A DNA stretch of 64,000 bases from Actinomadura parmotrematis (GCF_019458805.1 NZ_JAIBOA010000006.1:248001-312000), one strand, 5' to 3'; counted from the stretch's first letter, positions 41,784-50,235 are shown. The notes: generated by a model from the letters alone, not told the origin. Numbers and translations are program-made.

Positions 41784-42272
41784 GTGCCCCGCGTCGACGC
41801 GCTCGACATCAGGATCCTGCGGCGGCTCGTGGAGCAGCCCCGCATCGGCGTCACCGAGCTCGCCGCCCGGCTCGGCATCGCCCGCAACACCGCGCACGCC
41901 CGCGCCGAGCGGCTGGAGCGCGACGGCGTCATCGGGCACCGCGGCCGCGAGGTCGACATCGGCGCGCTCGGCTTCGAGCTCACCGCGTTCGTGACGCTGG
42001 AGGTCGCGCAGGGCCGGCTCCGCGAGGCCGCGCAGGCCCTCGCGGCGATCCCGCGCGTCCTGGAGGTGCTCGGGATCACCGGCCAGGGCGACCTGCTGGT
42101 GCGGGCGGCGGCGCCGAACGGGAGCCAGCTGCACGAGGTCATCGACGCGATCCTGGCGTGCCCCGGGGTGCGGCGCAGCACCACGTCCATCGTGCTCACG
42201 CACCAGGTGCCGTTCCGGATCGGGCCGCTCCTGGAGGACGAGGAGCGGCGCCGCGCCCGCCCGGATGTGTAA
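41784..42272 (+). CDS. Lrp/AsnC-family transcriptional regulator
   Basis: The protein has 162 residues from the GTG at 41784, which follows GGAGGTGA at good spacing. The HTH reads LDIRILRRLVEQPRIGVTELAARLGIARNTAHARAERLERDGVI. The C-terminal RAM/AsnC ligand domain includes FVTLEVAQGRLREAAQALAAIPRVLEVLGITGQGDLLVRAAA. It likely senses an amino acid or its 2-oxoacid and regulates the divergent indolepyruvate oxidoreductase, a standard pairing in actinomycetes. Confidence 0.93.
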   Translation: MPRVDALDIRILRRLVEQPRIGVTELAARLGIARNTAHARAERLERDGVIGHRGREVDIGALGFELTAFVTLEVAQGRLREAAQALAAIPRVLEVLGITGQGDLLVRAAAPNGSQLHEVIDAILACPGVRRSTTSIVLTHQVPFRIGPLLEDEERRRARPDV

Positions 42273-42326
42273 ACGCCGATCAGTGGAGATAAGGGAGGAA
42301 GCGACCTCGATGGAAGGGGAACCCCC

Positions 42327-42545
42327 ATGACCAGCGTCGGAGCCCTCGGCGGCGAGTCGGACGCGGTGGCCCTGCGCTCGGGCACCGGGACGGGAGGCGG
42401 CGGGGAGGCCGCCACCGCGCCCGGGGAGAAGCCGCGCATCGTGCCCCGGGACGTCCCGGTGGACGAGCGCGAGGACCTGCCCGAGGAGCTGAAAGAGGGG
42501 GAGCGGGACGTGGCCGAAGGCGAGGGCGAGGAGGCCACGTCCTGA
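42327..42545 (+). CDS. Small acidic hypothetical protein (72 aa)
   Basis: An ATG preceded by GGAAGGGGAA opens a 72-residue frame rich in Glu, Gly and Pro (for example EREDLPEELKEGERDVAEGEGEE at the C-terminus). It is soluble, strongly acidic and probably disordered. It lies 54 bases after the AsnC gene on the same strand and is followed by a strong hairpin. The family is not recognised; a Pup-like or chaperone-like role would be speculation. Confidence 0.6.
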   Translation: MTSVGALGGESDAVALRSGTGTGGGGEAATAPGEKPRIVPRDVPVDEREDLPEELKEGERDVAEGEGEEATS

Positions 42546-42587
42546 AGGGGAGAGCGTTGGGTCGTGGCACGGCGCGATCCAACGGGC

Positions 42588-42618
42588 GTGCCGCACCGCA
42601 TGATGCGGTGCGGCACGT
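42588..42618. terminator. Strong hairpin terminator
   Basis: CGTGCCGCACCGCAT and its exact complement form a 15-bp stem with a one-base nominal loop, followed by TTCTCTT. It lies between the rightward acidic-protein gene and the leftward NADAR gene. End positions are good to about one base. Confidence 0.8.
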
Positions 42619-42691
42619 TCTCTTCCCAGCGCACGGGCAGGATCGGCGGCCGCCCCGCATCCCTACGCCCTGGAAGCCCGCCACCTCGGCC

Positions 42692-43716
42692 TCAGCTGAC
42701 TCCCGGCTCCCGCCGCTCCCAGAGGATTTCGGCGCGTATCAGTTCGAGCAGCCGTCCCATCCAGTTCAGGCCCTCGCCGCTTCCGCCACCGGCGGCCAGC
42801 CAGTGCCGTGACTCCATGAAGCCGGTGTAGAGGATCCGCGCGTCGCCCGTCGCGACGAGCCGGTCCGCCGCCTGCGGGTGCTGGGCGAACTTGGCGCGCA
42901 GCAGCTCGGCCATCACGGCCGTCCGCACGTCCGGCCAGTCCGGCGGATGCGGGACGCGCCCGCCCAGCTCGTGCGCGTCGCGCGCGGTCGCGGCGTCCCG
43001 AACGCGGTCGTGGTCGCCGGGATCGGCCGCTGCCAGCGCCCAGTAGGCGTGCGTGACGGACGGATACTCCCGCCCCCGGTAGCGGACGGGCAACGGCAGC
43101 TCGTTGCGCAGCAGCGCGTCGCCGGGATCGTCCGGTACGCCGTTCGGATGGACGGTCAGGTTCAGCGTGACGACGCGCGGCGCCGGCCGGCGGGCCGTCG
43201 CCGCCGATCGGCTCGCCGAGCGCCGTCGCGAGGATGCGCATCGGCAGGTCCTGCGCGTCCATGTCGCCCAGCACGAAGATCCGCTTGTGCGGCGGCACGT
43301 CCAGGTACGCGGCGCGCAGCAGCAGCCGGTTCTCCTCCGACAGCTCGGCCGCGAACCGTTCGGCGACGTCCCAGAACCGCCGCTGCGACGTCGGCAGGCC
43401 GCTGAGCTCGGCGGCGACGTCGGCGGCCTCGGCGAGGAAGCCGTCCGTGGTCAGCGGCTCGGACGCGCGCCCGTTCCACGCTCGCTTCTCCTCGCGCGGT
43501 GGCGCCGCCGGGTCCTGCAATGCGATCCGGCCGTCCTCCAAGCGCGCGCAGCCCCGCGAAGTCCATCCCCGCGCGCGCCTGCACGCGTCCGTTGGCGTAG
43601 ACGGTGAGGTCGTCCATGAAGTACCGCCCGTCGCCGTCCCGGTACCAGACGTGGCACCAGCGGCCCCGGATCGTCTCCCCTTCGACGTGCACCACGGTGA
43701 GCTGCGGACCGAACAT
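42692..43716 (-). pseudogene. NADAR-family gene broken by two frameshifts
   Basis: Three reading frames together give one protein. Part 1 (from ATG 43716) reads MFGPQLTVVHVEGETIRGRW... to MDFAGLRAL near 43550. Part 2 continues LEDGRIALQDPAAPPREEKRAWNG... to RFWDVAERFAAELSEENRLLLRAAYLD and LGDMDAQDLPMRILATALGEPIGG near 43190. Part 3 is RVVTLNLTVHPNGVPDDPGDALLRNELPLPVRYRGREYPSVTHAYWAL..., ending with YTGFMESRHWLAAGG..GLNWMGRLLELIRAEI. The NADAR-like signature (N-glycosidase acting on ADP-ribose derivatives) lies in part 3. The span is 1025 bases, two more than a multiple of three. Recent inactivation or sequencing error are both possible. Confidence 0.75.
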
Positions 43717-43794
43717 GCCCGAACGGTAGCGAAAGACCTGACAAAGATCCCCCGGCGACCGCGCCCCCCGCCCGTCCCGGGGCAGGAAACGGGC

Positions 43795-44601
43795 ATGGGG
43801 GAGTGGTTCAGGCACGACATCGTCGACGGCGGGCGGCTGCGGCTGTTCTGCTTCCTGACCGCGTTCGTCTGCGCGTTCCTGTTCATCCGGTTCAGCGTCC
43901 GGATGATCCGCCGCCAGGTGAGCTGGTGGCCGGGCAACGTCACGCCGGGCGGGCACCACATCCACCACGTGGTGTTCGGCCTGGTGTTCATGTGCGTCGG
44001 CGGGATCGGCGGCCTCGTCGTCCCGGGTCCCGACACGTTCGCCGCCGGGCTCCTCGCCGCGCTGTTCGGCGTCGGCACCGCCCTCGTCCTCGACGAGTTC
44101 GCGCTCGTCCTGCACCTCAGCGACGTCTACTGGTCCGAGCAGGGCCGCCTGTCGGTGCAGGTCGTGTTCATCGCCGTCGCCCTCAGCGGCCTCGCCCTGC
44201 TCGGCCTGCGGCCGCTCGGCCTCGCCGACCTGGACGGCGCGGGCGGCGTCCTCCAGGTCTGGTCGATCGCCCTCACCCTGCTGCTGAACCTCGCCTTCGC
44301 CACCGTCACCCTGCTCAAGGGCAAGGTCTGGACGGGGCTGCTCGGCCTGTTCGTCGGCGTCTTCTCGATCGTCGGCGCGATCCGGCTGGCCCGCCCCGCC
44401 TCGCCCTGGGCGCGCTGGCGCTACCGGCCCGGCACCCGCCGCGGCGACCGCAAGCTGGCCCGCGCCGCCGCCCGCGAGCGCCGCTGGCGCGCGCCCGTCC
44501 AGCGCTTCACCACCGCCCTCGGCGACGCCGTCGCCGGCCGCCCCACTCCGCCCGCGCCGGTCAGCGGCGAGGACCCTTCCACACCACCAGATCGACCGTG
44601 A
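43795..44601 (+). CDS. Conserved actinobacterial integral membrane protein
   Basis: The protein has 268 residues. Helices are LRLFCFLTAFVCAFLFIRFSVRM, GGHHIHHVVFGLVFMCVGGIGGLV, FAAGLLAALFGVGTALVLDEFALVL, VQVVFIAVALSGLALLGL and two more up to FVGVFSIVGAIRLARPA. The GGHHIHHVVFG motif and the LDEFALVLHLSDVYW block (acidic and His residues in or near the membrane) are conserved in a family of unknown function. These His/Asp residues could bind a metal. The C-terminal 60 residues are basic and cytosolic. Its end overlaps the convergent gene by 41 bases. Confidence 0.78.
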   Translation: MGEWFRHDIVDGGRLRLFCFLTAFVCAFLFIRFSVRMIRRQVSWWPGNVTPGGHHIHHVVFGLVFMCVGGIGGLVVPGPDTFAAGLLAALFGVGTALVLDEFALVLHLSDVYWSEQGRLSVQVVFIAVALSGLALLGLRPLGLADLDGAGGVLQVWSIALTLLLNLAFATVTLLKGKVWTGLLGLFVGVFSIVGAIRLARPASPWARWRYRPGTRRGDRKLARAAARERRWRAPVQRFTTALGDAVAGRPTPPAPVSGEDPSTPPDRP

Positions 44602-45595
44602 CGTACCGGCTCGTCCCGCTGTGCAGGCCCCGGACCGTGAACAGCCCGACCGCGCCCCGGTCCGTCGTCACGCAGAACCGCTGCCCGACGAGGCCCTTGC
44701 CGGTCAGCGGCAGCGCCGCCGCGTACCGCGTCGTGTCGCGGCACCGCGCGAACCCGGCCTTGCCCTTCTTCCCCAGCACCGCGAGCCGCTCGTCGGCGGC
44801 CTTCAGCACGTTCCCGACCCGCGCCAGGTCGGCGCCGTCGCCCTTCGCGGGATGCGCCGGATCGTCGACCAGCAGCAGGCGGTACCCGTCGCTGAGGTCG
44901 ATGCCCTTGTACGTCCCGAGCGTCGCCCCGACCGGCTTGCCCGCGTACTTCCCCTGATACGGGTCGTTCGCCGCCGCCCCGTCATCGGCGAACACCGCGT
45001 ACCCCGCCCCGAGCACCACGACGGCCCCGGCCCCCACCGCCGCGAACCCGGCCCACCGCGGGAACCCCCGCTTCGCCTTCACCGGCGCGGGCGCCGCCCT
45101 GGCCACCGGCGCGGCCCGCTTCCCCCCGCTCCGCTTCTTCTTCGGCGCCGCCTTCTTCGCCGGCGCCTTCTTCGGCGCGCCCGGCGCCCCGATCCGCTGC
45201 ACGTCCGCCGCCTGCGCGGTGGCCCCGGCGAGCCGCAGCAGCTCGGCCATGTCGGCCAGCGCCCGGTCCGCGGACGCCCGGTCGAACGCCGCGTCGTCGA
45301 ACTCGTGCCCGTACTTGTTCCCGACCTCCCGCAGCCGCGACGCGATCCCGACGCCGCGCGGCGACAGCACCGGTTTGAAGACGTCCCGCTCCTCGGTGAC
45401 GACCCGCAGCAGGTAGCGCGGATCGTGCAGGTCGTACTTCTTCGCGTGCCCGAACCTCTCGGTGTCGCGCTGCTCCAGCCGGGCCAGCCAGTCCTTGCCG
45501 ACCGCCTTCCGCATGTGCCGGTCGACGAACGGCCCGAGCCCCACCAGCAGCTCCAGCCCCCTGCCGACCCGCTCCCTGTCGCTCAGCGCAACCAT
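44561..45595 (-). CDS. Swt1-like HEPN domain protein with membrane helix
   Basis: The protein has 344 residues. Residues 1-135 resemble a Swt1-type HEPN domain: SDRERVGRGLELLVGLGPFVDRHMRKAVG and ASRLREVGNKYGHEFDD, where active members read 'R-N-x-x-A-H'. Here the Arg position is Gly, so RNase activity is doubtful. A Lys/Ala/Pro linker (KKAPAKKAAPKKKRSGGKRA) resembles histone H1-like tails. It is followed by one membrane helix (WAGFAAVGAGAVVVLGAGYAVFA) and a 120-residue domain outside the membrane ending VTVDLVVWKGPRR. The ATG has a weak ribosome-binding site. Confidence 0.7.
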   Translation of the reverse strand: MVALSDRERVGRGLELLVGLGPFVDRHMRKAVGKDWLARLEQRDTERFGHAKKYDLHDPRYLLRVVTEERDVFKPVLSPRGVGIASRLREVGNKYGHEFDDAAFDRASADRALADMAELLRLAGATAQAADVQRIGAPGAPKKAPAKKAAPKKKRSGGKRAAPVARAAPAPVKAKRGFPRWAGFAAVGAGAVVVLGAGYAVFADDGAAANDPYQGKYAGKPVGATLGTYKGIDLSDGYRLLLVDDPAHPAKGDGADLARVGNVLKAADERLAVLGKKGKAGFARCRDTTRYAAALPLTGKGLVGQRFCVTTDRGAVGLFTVRGLHSGTSRYVTVDLVVWKGPRR

Positions 45596-45773
45596 GCACA
45601 CCCCGCCATCGAGAACCACCGGACCGCGCAGCAGCGTAACCGAGCAGACACGATCGAATCCGCCCATCGCTCGCAAGGAGTGACCAACCCTCTCCCGGCG
45701 GCCCCCTCCCGCCGGCGCATCCGGGGACGGCCGCACCGCGCTGAGCGGTCTGCGGGCGTACGCGCGCCGCTCA

Positions 45774-45924
45774 GCGGGCGGTGAGGCGGGCGGCCTCGCG
45801 GGCGGCGGCGGACGCCGGCCCGAGGCTGCCGCACAGCCGCTCGGACCGCGGCGGGCTGTAGCCGCGGACGGCGCTCTCGATCGCCCCGTGTAAAGGTCGG
45901 GTGAACTGTGGGACCGGCCGCCGC
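45774..45924 (-). other. Gap with an orphan reading frame
   Basis: The 329-base gap 45596-45924 lacks a convincing gene. On the minus strand a frame without a normal start codon reads GAIESAVRGYSPPRSERLCGSLGPASAAAREAARLTAR and stops near 45774. Its codon bias looks coding, so it may be the tail of a decayed gene. The rest is GC-rich with no clear signal. Confidence 0.3.
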
Positions 45925-46134
45925 TCAGGCGTCGGCGATCCAGCGGAGGACGATGAAGGGGGCGCTGCGCGAGGGGTGGTGCACCCGCTCGCGGGTGATC
46001 CGGTAGCGGGCGGCCGCGACGGGGCGCCCGCTCGGCACCGCCACCTGGACGATGCCGATGTCCTGCTCCACCCGCACCAGCGTGTTGCGGCACGGGCCGT
46101 CCGCGCAGAGCGCGTTGGCCTCGGGCGGCGTCAC
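45925..46134 (-). CDS. Hypothetical small protein (69 aa)
   Basis: A GTG start gives 69 residues: TPPEANALCADGPCRNTLVRVEQDIGIVQVAVPSGRPVAAARYRITRERVHHPSRSAPFIVLRWIADA. Two Cys in CADGPC and several predicted strands suggest a small disulfide- or metal-containing beta protein. It has no signal peptide and no recognised family. Evidence is codon bias and a fair GGGGG upstream; the start is uncertain. Confidence 0.45.
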   Translation of the reverse strand: MTPPEANALCADGPCRNTLVRVEQDIGIVQVAVPSGRPVAAARYRITRERVHHPSRSAPFIVLRWIADA

Positions 46135-46235
46135 GGGCCGGCCCCCGGCGACGGGCCCGGCCGTGAGCGGATCATGGGTCCTGATCCTACGGAACGGTAC
46201 TTACCGGACAGCGGGCGGCATGCCCCCGCCCCGCC

Positions 46236-47624
46236 TCAACCGGCCGGAACGCCCGCCCCGGCCGCCGCGCCCGCCCCCAGCGCCGCCGCGCGGGCGGCCA
46301 CCAGCCGGGCCAGCGCGGCGGCCTGCTCGCGGATCTCGGGGACGGCCGTCGTCTCGTAGCGCACGCCTCGCAGCGTCGGCCCGAGCGTGGAGATCCGGCG
46401 GCTCGCCCGCCCGTCCAGGCCCCGGACGGACCCGTCGGGCGCGGCGTCCAGGCCGAGCCCGAACCGGTCGTGGCGCACCGCGTCCGACCCGAGGAAGGGT
46501 GTGCCCGCCGCCTCCCGGCCGGGCCCCGTCCCGTTCACCAGGTGCCCGACGCGCACGTCCGCGCCGCCGCCCCCCGCGCCGCCCCCGGCGCCGTCCAGGC
46601 GGACCAGCAGCCCGCCCGCCTCCTCCTCGACGGCCCGCACCCGCCCCGCCAGGACGCGGAGCCGCCCCTCGGCCCGGAGCCGCGCGACGCGCTCGGCCGT
46701 CGCCGGCGGGATGCGGTGCCGGTGCACCTCCCAGTGCCGCGCGACGAGCCGCAGGAAGGTCCGCCGGTCGCGCTCGTCCAGCCCGTCCCACAGGCCGGGC
46801 ACCTGGTGCCGCAGCCCGTCCACGACCGCGCGCCACTCGCCGCCGTTCTCCCGGACGGCCTCGCGCACCGCCCGCATCAGCGCGGGCAGCCCGAGCGGCC
46901 CCGCCGGCAGCACCACCTCCGCCGGCGGGGCCGGCGGACATCGGTGCGCGCGCGGCAGCAGCCCGTGCCGCGAGACCGCGTACACCACGGCGCCGGGCGC
47001 CTCGCGCGTCACGGTCACCGCGACGTCGACCATCGTGAGGCCCGTCCCGGCCACCAGGACGGGCGCCCCGTCGCAGAGCGCCGCGAGCGCCCCCGGCGCC
47101 CACGGGTCGGCGACGCACCGCGCGAACGGCTGCGGCGCGGGCGCGGGGTTGCCCGTCGCCAGCACGACCAGGTCGGCGTCCACCGTCCCGCCGCCCGCGA
47201 GGCCGAGCCGCACCCCGTCCGGCTCCTCGGCGATCCGCGCCACCGTCCCGGTGACCCGCTCCAGCCGGCCGGGCGCGGCCGCCTCGGCGGCGTCCAGCGT
47301 GGCGCGCAGGTAGCGCCCGTACAGCGCGCGCGGCAGGAAGTCCGCGCCCTCGGCGGGCACGCCCTGCCCGGCGGCCCAGCGCAGCAGGTGGCCGGGGTCG
47401 TCGGGCAGCGCGCTCATCCGCGACGCGCACGCGTTCAGCAGGTGGTGGGGGTCGGTCGTCGAGTAGGCGGCGCCGAGCCCGTGCCGCCCGTCCCGGTCGA
47501 TCAGCAGGACGCGCGCGCCCGTCCCGCCCCGCAGCAGCCCGATCGCCGTCAGCGTCCCGCTCGCCCCGCCGCCGACGATCGCGATCACCGGCCGGGCACG
47601 CCCCCGAAGTGCAGAATCAGCCAT
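46236..47624 (-). CDS. FAD/NAD(P)-binding protein (NAD_binding_9-like)
   Basis: The protein has 462 residues. The N-terminal FAD fold reads VIAIVGGGASGTLTAIGLLRGGTGARVLLIDRDGRHGLGAAYSTTDPHHLLNACASRMSAL, the hallmark of this group ('GaAYst.dp.hLLN..a..ms'). LVVLATGNPAPAPQPF and VLVAGTGLTMVDVAVTV (second dinucleotide fold) follow, then HWEVHRHRIPP. Such proteins resemble N-hydroxylating monooxygenases; the substrate is unknown. Upstream, 47646-47667 holds a TTCCC-N12-GGGAA inverted repeat in an unusually AT-rich promoter region. The ATG at 47624 gives the family N-terminus. Confidence 0.85.
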   Translation of the reverse strand: MADSALRGRARPVIAIVGGGASGTLTAIGLLRGGTGARVLLIDRDGRHGLGAAYSTTDPHHLLNACASRMSALPDDPGHLLRWAAGQGVPAEGADFLPRALYGRYLRATLDAAEAAAPGRLERVTGTVARIAEEPDGVRLGLAGGGTVDADLVVLATGNPAPAPQPFARCVADPWAPGALAALCDGAPVLVAGTGLTMVDVAVTVTREAPGAVVYAVSRHGLLPRAHRCPPAPPAEVVLPAGPLGLPALMRAVREAVRENGGEWRAVVDGLRHQVPGLWDGLDERDRRTFLRLVARHWEVHRHRIPPATAERVARLRAEGRLRVLAGRVRAVEEEAGGLLVRLDGAGGGAGGGGADVRVGHLVNGTGPGREAAGTPFLGSDAVRHDRFGLGLDAAPDGSVRGLDGRASRRISTLGPTLRGVRYETTAVPEIREQAAALARLVAARAAALGAGAAAGAGVPAG

Positions 47625-47717
47625 GGCCACGACGGTAGCCAACAATTCCCGTAAAAATAATGGGGAACACGGTGAACGCCCGGCGACACCGGACCGCTCC
47701 GCCCCGGAAGGCCGGTG

Positions 47718-48449
47718 TCAGGTGCAGCGCATGACGCCGCTGTCGTGGCCGTCCAGCTCCATCTGCGCGGTGCCCAGGCCGAACGCCTCGCGGACGGTGC
47801 GGGCGGTGGCGAGGCCCGTGTAGAAGCCGCGGACGAAGCTGACGGCGGGCTCGGCGCCGAGGCGGTCCGCCGGGCCGATCACCGTGTCCGCGACGCCGAG
47901 CAGGTCACCGGCGCGGGCGCCGCCGTGCGAGGCGTTCAGCAGCACGCATTCCAGGCGGCCGACCGTCCGCTCCAGGAGGGTGGCGAGCACCGGCAGCGTG
48001 ACGGGCGCGGGGGCGCCGTCGCCGGTCTCGAAGAGCAGCGCGCCGGCGGAGCCGCGCCCGGCGAAGTGCAGGACGTCCGGGCGCGCCTCGGCGATCAGGT
48101 CGACCAGGTCGCCGCGGCGGGCGGCCGTGTGCACGGTGAGCGCGATCTCCCTGGTCCGGCGGCGCTCCAGGCTCCGCCGGACCTCGCGCAGCTCCGCGCT
48201 CAGGCCCGCGCCGAGCGCGGCGCCGGGGTCGGCCATGAGCAGCAGCACGCGCAGCGCCCGCGCCGCGTCCCGCCCCACGCCGCCCCGGGCGGCCGCCGGC
48301 GCGCCGTAGTGCACGCCGCCGTGGATCTCGCGGGCCTGGACGGAGAAGCCCGGCGCGGCCTGGTGCACGTGCAGGTCCCGGCCCGCCGTGTAGGCGTCCC
48401 GGCCCGCGCCCGCGTCCTGGCGCCCGCCCCGGCCCTCGTCTCGGTCCAC
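47718..48449 (-). CDS. CHAT-like (caspase-fold) protein with degenerate active site and N-terminal repeated motif
   Basis: The protein has 243 residues. Residues 12-55 contain AGRDAYTAGRDLHVHQAAPG and VQAREIHGGVHYGAP, short motifs like those preceding effector domains in actinobacterial conflict proteins and similar to proposed amyloid signalling motifs. Residues 65-240 fit a CHAT domain: DVLHFAGRGSAGALLFETGDG and ECVLLNASHGGARAGDLLG. The usual catalytic His ('GHG') is Arg (GRG) and the usual Cys ('NAC') is Ser (NAS), so protease activity is unlikely. TAGACT seven bases before the GTG may be a -10 for a leaderless transcript. It follows recQ by 25 bases. Confidence 0.65.
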   Translation of the reverse strand: MDRDEGRGGRQDAGAGRDAYTAGRDLHVHQAAPGFSVQAREIHGGVHYGAPAAARGGVGRDAARALRVLLLMADPGAALGAGLSAELREVRRSLERRRTREIALTVHTAARRGDLVDLIAEARPDVLHFAGRGSAGALLFETGDGAPAPVTLPVLATLLERTVGRLECVLLNASHGGARAGDLLGVADTVIGPADRLGAEPAVSFVRGFYTGLATARTVREAFGLGTAQMELDGHDSGVMRCT

Positions 48450-48474
48450 GGGACCGAGTCTAGGGACGCGTGCG

Positions 48475-50235
48475 TCACTTGGCGGCCTTCGCGCGCTTGC
48501 GGGGCTTCCCGGCGGGCTTCTTCGCGGGCTTGCCGGACTTCCGCGCCGCCTCGCCCGCGGCCGGGGCGGGCGGCGAGACCCGCGTCAGCAGGTCCTCCTT
48601 CTCCACGGCGGCGAGCGACAGCGTCTTGTAGCCCTCGCTGGTGAACAGCACCGTGATGCGGTCCGGCTCGACGCTCATCACCGTGCCCTGGCCCCACGCC
48701 GCGTGCGTCACCTCCGAGCGGACGGGGAACGGGCCCTCGTCCGCTGCGGCCGGCTCCGCCTCCGGCGGGGCGTCGGCGGCCAGGTCGTTGTCGCAGTTGC
48801 CGCAGTAGGCGGGGGACGGCTCGCCGAAGTACTCCAGCAGCGCGCGGCGGCGGCAGCCCGTCGTCTCGGCGTAGGCGCGCATCATGTCGATCCGCGAGTC
48901 GTCCACCCGGCGGCGGCTCTCGTCGAACTCCACCGCCTCGGCCACCGCCTCGTCCGGCGGCGGCCCGTCCGGGGCGTAGCGGAGGTCGCCCTGCTCGTCC
49001 ACCTCGACGGCCTCGACCTGCTGGAGCAGGTTGACCAGGCCGGTCAGCTTGGACGCCCCGACGTCCAGCGTCTCGCGCAGCTCGCCGGTCTGCACGGACG
49101 CGCCGGTCGCGTGCAGCAGCTCGGTGATGCGCTCCAGCATCTTCTCGTCGGGGCGGCCCGCCGCGAAGAACCGGCGCAGCCCGAGGTCCTGCGACCGGTA
49201 GTACAGGACGGCCTCGGCGGGCTCCCCGTCGCGGCCCGCGCGGCCGATCTCCTGGTAGTAGGAGTCGGGCGACTCCGGCGGCGCGCTGTGCAGCACGTAC
49301 CGGACGTCCGGCTTGTCGATGCCCATCCCGAACGCCGACGTGGCGGCGACGACGTCGACCCCGTTGGTGGCGAACAGGTCGTGCACCCGCTCGCGTTCGG
49401 CGGCCTTCATGCCCGCGTGGTACGGCTCGGCGCGGAGGCCCGCCGCGGCGAGGTCGGCGGCGTAGGACTCGGCGTCCTTGCGGGTGGCGACGTAGACGAG
49501 GCCGAGGCCGTCGCGCCCGGCCGCGTCCTCGATCAGCGCGCGCCGCTTGGCCTGCTCGTCCTCGAAGCGCCGCACCCGCAGGGTGATGTTGGGCCGGTCG
49601 AAGCCGCGGATGACCTGCCGGACGTCGCGCATCCCGAGCGCGGCGACGATGTCCTCGCGCACCGGCGGCGCGGCGGTCGCGGTCAGCGCGATCACCGGCG
49701 GGTGCCCGAGCCGCTCGATGAACGCGCCGAGCCGCAGGTAGTCGGGCCGGAAGTCGTGGCCCCACGCCGACACGCAGTGCGCCTCGTCCACCGCGATCAG
49801 CGACGGCTTCGCCTCCGCGAGCTGCTCGATCACCTCGTTCTTGGCGAGCTGCTCGGGCGCGAGGAACACGTACTCGGTCTCGCCCGCCCGGATCTTCTCC
49901 AGGGACGCCTCGCTGTCGGACGCGCGGCGCGAGGAGTTCAGCATCGTCGCGCCGCCCGCGTTCCGCTCGGCGAGCGCGGCGACCTGGTCGCGCTGGAGCG
50001 CGATGAGCGGCGACACCACGATCGTCGGTCCCGGCATGAGCTGGGCGGGGATCTGGTAGACGGCCGACTTGCCGCTGCCGGTCGGCATGACGAGCAGCAC
50101 GTCGTGCCCCTGCAGCAGCAGGTCCATCGCCTCGCTCTGGCCGGGCCGCAGCTCCCGCCAGTCGAAGACCTCCCGGGCGACCCGCCTGACCCGCCTCCTG
50201 CGGCCCAGCTTGTCCCAGCTCGTGCGCACGCTCAT
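48475..50235 (-). CDS. recQ: RecQ-family ATP-dependent DNA helicase
   Basis: The protein has 586 residues. FDWRELRPGQSEAMDLLLQGHDVLLVMPTGSGKSAVYQIPAQL gives motifs 0 and I. PLIALQRDQV, AVDEAHCVSAWGHDFRPDYLRLG (motif II DEAH), ALTATA (motif III), HAGM, ATSAFGMGIDKPDVRYVLH and QEIGRAGRDG (motif VI) follow. The zinc domain appears with CRRRALLEYFGE and CGNCDND. No HRDC domain is seen; instead there is a small beta domain (HAAWGQGTVMSVEPDRITVLFTSEGYKTLSL) and a Lys/Ala/Pro tail. It unwinds DNA in recombination and repair. GGAGGAGG precedes the ATG. Confidence 0.95.
   Translation of the reverse strand: MSVRTSWDKLGRRRRVRRVAREVFDWRELRPGQSEAMDLLLQGHDVLLVMPTGSGKSAVYQIPAQLMPGPTIVVSPLIALQRDQVAALAERNAGGATMLNSSRRASDSEASLEKIRAGETEYVFLAPEQLAKNEVIEQLAEAKPSLIAVDEAHCVSAWGHDFRPDYLRLGAFIERLGHPPVIALTATAAPPVREDIVAALGMRDVRQVIRGFDRPNITLRVRRFEDEQAKRRALIEDAAGRDGLGLVYVATRKDAESYAADLAAAGLRAEPYHAGMKAAERERVHDLFATNGVDVVAATSAFGMGIDKPDVRYVLHSAPPESPDSYYQEIGRAGRDGEPAEAVLYYRSQDLGLRRFFAAGRPDEKMLERITELLHATGASVQTGELRETLDVGASKLTGLVNLLQQVEAVEVDEQGDLRYAPDGPPPDEAVAEAVEFDESRRRVDDSRIDMMRAYAETTGCRRRALLEYFGEPSPAYCGNCDNDLAADAPPEAEPAAADEGPFPVRSEVTHAAWGQGTVMSVEPDRITVLFTSEGYKTLSLAAVEKEDLLTRVSPPAPAAGEAARKSGKPAKKPAGKPRKRAKAAK

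Noticed and set aside
42588..42618. Possible third copy of the 102-bp palindromic element
   Set aside because: It contains a GATGCGG core but lacks the TGACC/GGTCA ends, the arm length and the GTGTTG core. It is an ordinary hairpin terminator.
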